Shown: positions 6,500 through 10,590 of the stretch, piece after piece
How the letters are laid out: every line of letters starts with the position of its first letter
How positions within the stretch are numbered: the first letter of the stretch is position 1
Program-made: the position numbers and the translations under genes
Notes under the pieces: model-generated
What the model saw: only the letters and a program-made list of their open reading frames with translations
The model's database searches: none
Told to the model about the DNA's origin: nothing
DNA from: an uncultured Collinsella sp.
Lineage (GTDB): Bacteria; Actinomycetota; Coriobacteriia; Coriobacteriales; Coriobacteriaceae
Assembly (NCBI GenBank): GCA_900551185.1
Contig: URVF01000038.1
Coordinates: 1-10,590 of the forward strand
Direction of reading: 5' to 3'
DNA length: 10,590 bases

Positions 6500-7120
6500 T
6501 TATTCCGAGGCGTCCTCTGGTGCGGGATGTCGCTCCAGATAATCGCCCAGCATCTTAAAGTCTTCCTCCAGCAGTTCCTGCCACGCCGGATTGCGTAGCG
6601 CTGCTGCCGGATGGAACGTGGGCATTACTACAAAATGCCCCATCTGGTGGAACCTGCCGCGCAGCTTAGTAATGCCAATCTCGGTCTTAAGCACAAAGTG
6701 CGTCGCGGGGTTGCCGAGCGTCACGATAATATCGGGCCAGATGCTTCGAATCTGCTCACGCAAAAACGGCGAGCAAGCCAGCACTTCCTCGGGACGTGGA
6801 TTGCGGTTTCCCGGCGGGCGGCACTTAAGCACGTTGGCAATGTAGACGTCTTCGCGTTTGAGTCCCGCCAGCGACAAAATGCCGTTGAGGTCCTCGCCTG
6901 CCGCCCCCACAAAGGGCTCGCCCTGCAAATCCTCATTGCGGCCCGGCGCCTCGCCAATAAACATCACACGAGCGCAGGGGTTTCCCACGCCAAACACGAT
7001 ATTGTGACGCGACTGGTAGAGCTGGCAGAGGTGACAATCGCCCAGAACGGCCTCAATTTCCTCGAGTGCGACCTCACGTGGTGCCTGATGGGTATGGCCG
7101 GGGATGTGCATGACGCCCAT
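6500..7120 (-). CDS. Uracil-DNA glycosylase, family 4 (iron-sulfur)
   Basis: A 206-residue DNA-repair enzyme that removes uracil arising from cytosine deamination or dUTP incorporation. Family 4 is indicated by motif A GEAPGRNEDLQGEPFVG (56-72), the KCRPPGNRNP segment (99-108) and the C-terminal motif FHPAAALRN with His170. Four cysteines, Cys29, Cys32, Cys100 and Cys116, have the spacing of the 4Fe-4S ligands of thermophile and actinobacterial family 4 enzymes. All key positions are present. The start is set by AGGAG 5 bases before the ATG at 7120; a second ATG at 7111 has no comparable site. It begins 8 bases after alr ends and ends 12 bases before tsaE, so it is inside the operon, although its repair role has no obvious link with the neighbours. 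Confidence 0.94.
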   Translation of the reverse strand: MGVMHIPGHTHQAPREVALEEIEAVLGDCHLCQLYQSRHNIVFGVGNPCARVMFIGEAPGRNEDLQGEPFVGAAGEDLNGILSLAGLKREDVYIANVLKCRPPGNRNPRPEEVLACSPFLREQIRSIWPDIIVTLGNPATHFVLKTEIGITKLRGRFHQMGHFVVMPTFHPAAALRNPAWQELLEEDFKMLGDYLERHPAPEDASE

Positions 7121-7128
7121 AGCGGCTC

Positions 7129-8274
7129 CTACACGTAGACCTTGTCGAGACGCATGCCAAAGCCGCAGGCGACCTCGTAGTTAATCGTTCCGCGCAGTCG
7201 GGCCATCTCGTCCATAGTGATCTCGGCATCGCCATCGCGGCCGACAATAATCATCTCGTCACCATACTCGGCCTCGGGAATCTCGTGTGCCGGGTTGGAC
7301 TGAATGGCGACCATAAACTGGTCCATGCAGATATTGCCAACCTGATGCACGCGCTCGCCGCGATACAGCACATCCATACGATTGGAAAGCGTACGCGATA
7401 GGCCATCGGCATAACCGATCGGCAGCGTGCAGATCTGAACGCGCGTACGCGGTACGCGGTAGGTAAAACCGTAGCCCACGCCCTCACCCATCGCAGGGTG
7501 TGCCACGCGCGTCACACGCGCATGGACGCTCATAACGGGATCAAGCTGCATCACGCGGCCACTCAGCTCGCACGGCTGCATGCCATACAAGCCAACGCCG
7601 GCGCGAATCATATCAAAATGCATCGAAGGGTCGAGCATCGAGGACGGCGTGTTGGCGCAGTGCACGATACCGCACTCAAAGCCCGCATCCTTAATGGCCT
7701 GAACGGCCTCGGTAAAGCGCTGACACTGCAGTTTGTAGTCCCAGCCCGAAGGTTCATCGGCCGTGGCGAAGTGCGTAAATACGCCGTCGCACTGAATACC
7801 GCGATGGAAATTAATACCGCGGACAAAGTCAAGCACCTGCGTGTAGTGAACGCCGATACGATTCATGCCCGTCTCGATGGCGAGATGATACTTGCCCACT
7901 TTGCCCGCCGCGACGGCACATTCGCCATACGCAAGAGCAAAGTCAGACGTATAGACCGAGGGCATGATATCAAACTCGAGCAACGTCGGAATGGCCTCGA
8001 TAGGCGGCTCGCTTAGGATGAGGATGGGTTTCGTAATCCCGCCCTGTCGGAGCTCAACGCCCTCGTTAACCGTCGCCACGGCAAACATGTCGGCACCGGC
8101 CGAATACATGATCTTGGCGCACTCAACAGCTCCATGACCATAAGCATCGGCCTTAACCACGCAGCACAGGCGCTGACGTGGATTCAGTAAATTCTTATAG
8201 GCCCTCGTGTTGCGACGGAGCGCCCCGCGGTCGATCTCGACCCAGGACCAGCGCGTCAAATCGGCTTTATTCAT
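7129..8274 (-). CDS. alr: Alanine racemase (PLP-dependent)
   Basis: A 381-residue fold-type III PLP enzyme of normal length that interconverts L- and D-alanine, supplying D-Ala for peptidoglycan in the cytosol. The PLP lysine is Lys41 in VVKADAYGHG (39-48). The TGMNRIG segment (135-141) and the THFATAD region (167-173) are typical of the barrel. The second catalytic base of the partner subunit is predicted to be Tyr268 in GVGYGFTY. GNICMDQFM (313-321) is the usual C-terminal domain signature. The ATG lies 2 bases after the stop of nnr, with no strong Shine-Dalgarno close by (AGGG is about 14 bases upstream), so translation is probably coupled to the upstream gene. Neighbourhood with acpS, nnr and tsaE is common in actinobacteria. 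Confidence 0.96.
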   Translation of the reverse strand: MNKADLTRWSWVEIDRGALRRNTRAYKNLLNPRQRLCCVVKADAYGHGAVECAKIMYSAGADMFAVATVNEGVELRQGGITKPILILSEPPIEAIPTLLEFDIMPSVYTSDFALAYGECAVAAGKVGKYHLAIETGMNRIGVHYTQVLDFVRGINFHRGIQCDGVFTHFATADEPSGWDYKLQCQRFTEAVQAIKDAGFECGIVHCANTPSSMLDPSMHFDMIRAGVGLYGMQPCELSGRVMQLDPVMSVHARVTRVAHPAMGEGVGYGFTYRVPRTRVQICTLPIGYADGLSRTLSNRMDVLYRGERVHQVGNICMDQFMVAIQSNPAHEIPEAEYGDEMIIVGRDGDAEITMDEMARLRGTINYEVACGFGMRLDKVYV

Positions 8275-8276
8275 GA

Positions 8277-9893
8277 TTAGTCATCCGACCCTTCGTCCAT
8301 GATTCCCAGATCTTCGAGCGCATCCTTTGCCGCCAGTTCCATGGCAGGACCGATCAAGTCGATAAGATCGGTCGCGATGACGCTCTTCTCACCATACTCC
8401 GTCGCCGCGGCAAAACCGGCGTAGCTGTGAAGTGCGACGGCGTACGAATACAGCAACTCCCAACGATCCATCTCGTCGCGCATGGTGGCAAGCGTGCCGG
8501 CCAAAATACCCGCGAGAACATCACCCGAACCGGCAGTTGCCAGAGAAGCCGGACCCGAGAGCGGCAGCAGCACACGCTCAACGCCACAGATAGCCGTCGT
8601 CGGCCCCTTGGCAATGACAACCAGGTTGTCGGAGCCTGCAGCCCAGACGACCTTCTGCGCGGCCGCAATCGCGGTACCAAGGTCGTTCACCTCGTCACCG
8701 GCAACCAGACGCGAAAGCTCACGATAGTGCGGCGTCATAACCAACGGCTGCTCGCGACGATACATCTCGGGGTTACTATCAATACCGTCAATGGCAATCT
8801 TAGCAAGGCAGTTGAGTGCATCGGCATCCAAAATAAGCGGTACATCAAGCTCGAGCAAGCCCGAAACCACCTGCATAGCGCCGGCAGACGTCGTCATACC
8901 GGGACCGCACAGTACGCAGCTGTACTTCTTTGCAATCTCGCACACCGTCATGCGCGCAGCGGCGCCAAAGGAGCCGCGGGAATCAGACGGAATAGCAAAG
9001 ACGGGAATCGAAGGAAGTGCAATGCGAATAAGATTAGCGCAGGCGTCAGGAGCCGCGACTGCCACGTAACCAGCACCCGCGCGAGCTGCAGACTTGGCCG
9101 CCATAATGGCAGCACCAGGATATTGTGCAGATCCGGCGACAATAAGCACAGAGCCACGGGAATACTTATCGATATTCGTAGGTAGTGGAGCAAAGTAATC
9201 AACTAAGTCACCGGGCTCGACAATCTCAGCGGCGTGGTCGACATCATCGATAACCTCGTCAAGACGGTCGTAAAGATTGCCGCAGATCAAATCGCCAGCA
9301 TACTCAGGGCCATCAGCGCTATACAGACCAATCTTGGGCGCAATCATCGTCACCGTATGCTCGGCACGAATGCAGTCGTCATCAACAACGCCCGTCTCGG
9401 CATTCAGGCCCGAGGGGACATCAATGGATACGACACAATCGGCGCATTCATTGACCGTAGGAATCCAGATGGAGAACGGCGCACGCAGATTCCCGTGAAA
9501 ACCGGTACCAAAAATGGCATCGACAACAACATCGGCCTTATCGATCAAAACCTCGAGTTCGTCACGCGAAGGGCCGACGCAAACGTGCACATCGCGGCCG
9601 GCAGTACGACGAGCAACATGACGTGCCAGAGCAGCAGGAATCTCATCCGGTTCAACCGGAGAAACGATATCCACGTCCACACCCTTATGGCTCAGGATAT
9701 CGGCGGCAACCCAACCGTCGCCGCCATTATTACCAAAACCGACCAGAACGAGAACCCGATCGGGATTGAGCTTCAAGACCTCGTTGGCGGCAAACTCACC
9801 CGCTAGCTCCATAAGCTCGGCCTTCGAAGTCCCTTCGCGTTCGATGATATCCTCGAGACGAACGACTTCTTCGGTACTCAAAACCGGTTTCAT
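8277..9893 (-). CDS. nnr: Bifunctional NAD(P)H-hydrate epimerase / ADP-dependent NAD(P)H-hydrate dehydratase
   Basis: A 538-residue two-domain repair enzyme for damaged NAD(P)H. The N-terminal epimerase (about 1-225) shows GNNGGDG (54-60), DAIFGTG (125-131) and SIDVPSGLNAETG (156-168); it interconverts R- and S-NAD(P)HX. The C-terminal dehydratase (about 235-520), a ribokinase-like fold, shows KYSRGSVLIVAGS (243-255), DADALN (356-361) and GSGDVLAG (455-462) with the likely catalytic Asp458; it restores NAD(P)H using ADP. The length is normal for the fused NnrE-NnrD form. Residues 387-392 are TPHYRE where most relatives have TPHPGE; the Glu is kept. The start is set by AGGAG 5 bases before the ATG, and the ATG directly follows the acpS stop with no gap. 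GC content is visibly lower here than in the left half of the window. Confidence 0.95.
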   Translation of the reverse strand: MKPVLSTEEVVRLEDIIEREGTSKAELMELAGEFAANEVLKLNPDRVLVLVGFGNNGGDGWVAADILSHKGVDVDIVSPVEPDEIPAALARHVARRTAGRDVHVCVGPSRDELEVLIDKADVVVDAIFGTGFHGNLRAPFSIWIPTVNECADCVVSIDVPSGLNAETGVVDDDCIRAEHTVTMIAPKIGLYSADGPEYAGDLICGNLYDRLDEVIDDVDHAAEIVEPGDLVDYFAPLPTNIDKYSRGSVLIVAGSAQYPGAAIMAAKSAARAGAGYVAVAAPDACANLIRIALPSIPVFAIPSDSRGSFGAAARMTVCEIAKKYSCVLCGPGMTTSAGAMQVVSGLLELDVPLILDADALNCLAKIAIDGIDSNPEMYRREQPLVMTPHYRELSRLVAGDEVNDLGTAIAAAQKVVWAAGSDNLVVIAKGPTTAICGVERVLLPLSGPASLATAGSGDVLAGILAGTLATMRDEMDRWELLYSYAVALHSYAGFAAATEYGEKSVIATDLIDLIGPAMELAAKDALEDLGIMDEGSDD

Positions 9894-10433
9894 CTATGCT
9901 CCTAGCGTATCTTGCGAAGCATCGCCCAGGTGCTCCGTCAATGCTGAATTCTGCAGCTGCTCAAGCTCATCTAAAACAGAGCGAGCCTCTTTAAATGTCT
10001 GCGCAACGCGTTTCTTGGTGCTCACCTTTTCATCTTTTGGCTTAGGCCGAGCATCTTCGGTAATCGCGATGGCATTCGCAACGGCCAAGTCTCCCGTAAG
10101 CGTAATGGAAAGAGCGACCTCAACAACACCCAGTTCTTGAGCGATCTCGAGAGCACGGCCCGAAAGCAGCGCCTTCGGTTTGCCGAGTTTATCACGCGTT
10201 ACCGAAACATCCTTGCGACCCACGCCTTGACTAAAACCCGTGCCGAGAGCTTTAAGCACCGCCTCGCGCGAAGCAAAGCGGCTCGCATAGTGAGCGGCGG
10301 GGCGCGATGACGCATCGCAATACGCACGCTCTTCTTCGGTAAACACACGCCGAGCAAACGACGGCGTCTTTTCAAGAATTGATTTCATGCGGGAAATCTC
10401 GACGATATCAACGCCGATACCAGCTTCAGCCAT
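9894..10433 (-). CDS. acpS: Holo-[acyl-carrier-protein] synthase with an extra C-terminal tail
   Basis: From the ATG at 10433 the protein has 179 residues; typical AcpS has about 120-130. It transfers 4'-phosphopantetheine from CoA to the serine of acyl carrier protein in fatty acid synthesis. The Mg-binding motifs are present: GVDIVEI with Asp9 (7-13) and SREAVLKALGTG with Glu57 (55-66). The late motif, usually S-[LI]-[ST]-H, reads SITLT (109-113), with Leu where the His is expected. After residue 126 a highly charged stretch of about 53 residues follows (Lys/Glu/Asp-rich, with a probable helix containing EARSVLDELEQLQ), which does not belong to the AcpS fold. An ATG at 10445 is in frame but has no ribosome-binding site and sits on top of the site used by 10433. 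It is the first gene of the operon; the stop abuts nnr. Confidence 0.9.
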   Translation of the reverse strand: MAEAGIGVDIVEISRMKSILEKTPSFARRVFTEEERAYCDASSRPAAHYASRFASREAVLKALGTGFSQGVGRKDVSVTRDKLGKPKALLSGRALEIAQELGVVEVALSITLTGDLAVANAIAITEDARPKPKDEKVSTKKRVAQTFKEARSVLDELEQLQNSALTEHLGDASQDTLGA

Positions 10434-10437
10434 GTTC

Positions 10438-10443
10438 ACCTCC
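10438..10443 (-). promoter_or_regulatory. Strong ribosome-binding site deciding the acpS start
   Basis: GGAGGT on the - strand lies 4 bases before the ATG at 10433 (GGAGG, 5 bases). It overlaps the alternative ATG at 10443-10445, whose own upstream region shows no Shine-Dalgarno. The shorter 179-residue AcpS is therefore the supported product. Confidence 0.85.
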
Positions 10444-10462
10444 ATATCGCACAGACTAAGTT

Positions 10463-10492
10463 ATTGTAGCCCGTTCACAGAAGATGCGACAA
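10463..10492 (-). promoter_or_regulatory. Proximal sigma-A promoter of the acpS operon
   Basis: On the - strand, TTGTCG (10492-10487), an 18-base spacer and TACAAT (10468-10463) give four of six -35 and five of six -10 consensus bases. Transcription would start near 10456, leaving a leader of about 20-25 bases before the acpS ATG. Confidence 0.6.
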
Positions 10493-10498
10493 ACGAGG

Positions 10499-10528
10499 GT
10501 TATAAAACACAGCTACTATGTGAGACAA
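10499..10528 (-). promoter_or_regulatory. Distal promoter-like element upstream of acpS
   Basis: On the - strand, TTGTCT (10528-10523), an 18-base spacer and TATAAC (10504-10499) match the consensus as well as the proximal copy does. The two elements lie in tandem 36 bases apart, just past the terminator of the upstream gene, so either or both may drive the operon. Confidence 0.45.
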
Positions 10529-10540
10529 AAGCCCGTAAAC

Positions 10541-10573
10541 GCAAAAAGGGGGAGGCCGCGAGGCCTCCCCCTT
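10541..10573 (-). terminator. Strong intrinsic terminator of a gene beyond the right edge
   Basis: On the - strand, GGGGGAGGCC, loop TCGC, GGCCTCCCCC forms a perfect 10-bp GC-rich stem (10548-10571) followed by TTTTTGCG. The strong U-run on this strand shows it ends leftward transcription from a gene outside the window, before the acpS promoters. On the + strand the hairpin is followed only by TTCTC. Confidence 0.88.
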
Positions 10574-10590
10574 CTCAGTTCAAGCGTACG
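10574..10590. other. Right edge, no feature recognised
   Basis: Seventeen bases beyond the terminator stem. They presumably belong to the 3' region of the neighbouring leftward gene, but are too short to identify. Confidence 0.3.

Noticed and set aside
10434..10445. ATG at 10445 as start of acpS
   Set aside because: This ATG overlaps the GGAGGT that serves the ATG at 10433 and has no Shine-Dalgarno of its own.
10499..10528. CACA...TGTG around 10508-10522 as an operator in the acpS leader
   Set aside because: The arms are only four bases with a mismatched centre, well within chance.
1..10590. CRISPR arrays, tRNA or rRNA genes, insertion sequences, toxin-antitoxin or phage genes
   Set aside because: I looked for regular repeats, transposase or integrase motifs and RNA gene signatures on both strands and saw none; every gap between genes is short and accounted for above.

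Overview
The window reads as one end of a contig from a high-GC Gram-positive gut actinobacterium. Protein character and gene order fit a Coriobacteriia member such as Collinsella or a relative, but this is inference: there is no rRNA or other phylogenetic marker here. The first 39 bases are not genomic. They are Illumina Nextera adapter carrying the Tn5 mosaic end, so the first gene is cut by the contig end.

Left part, + strand (40-3423). First comes an ABC exporter pair: the C-terminal half of one half-transporter (40-900), then directly a complete second one (901-2760). Their nucleotide-binding domains carry complementary defects, as in heterodimeric exporters of the TM287/288 or BmrCD kind. 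After a 111-base gap with three inverted repeats and possible promoter elements comes a single flavodoxin-like gene (2872-3423), which resembles BilS-type proteins. A hairpin at 3521-3543 lies where this block converges with the next.

Right part, - strand (10433 down to 3610). Six genes are packed with gaps of 0-12 bases or short overlaps and look like one operon: acpS (carrier-protein activation), nnr (bifunctional NAD(P)HX epimerase/dehydratase), alr (D-alanine supply), a family 4 iron-sulfur uracil-DNA glycosylase, tsaE, and a TsaB-RimI-TsaD fusion of 794 residues. tsaE and the fusion supply the tRNA t6A37 machinery except TsaC, which is not here. The alr-tsaE-tsaB-rimI-tsaD order is a known actinobacterial arrangement. 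Here the last three genes are one polypeptide and a UDG gene sits inside the series. Upstream of acpS are two tandem promoter-like sequences, behind a strong terminator that ends transcription from a gene beyond the right edge.

The content is mostly housekeeping; I see no phage, CRISPR, toxin-antitoxin, insertion sequence or RNA gene. Points worth a second look are the triple fusion, the AcpS with an extra C-terminal tail and an altered motif, the asymmetric ABC pair, the orphan BilS-like flavodoxin with its palindromic leader, and the adapter that breaks the first gene. I do not see a convincing undescribed system.
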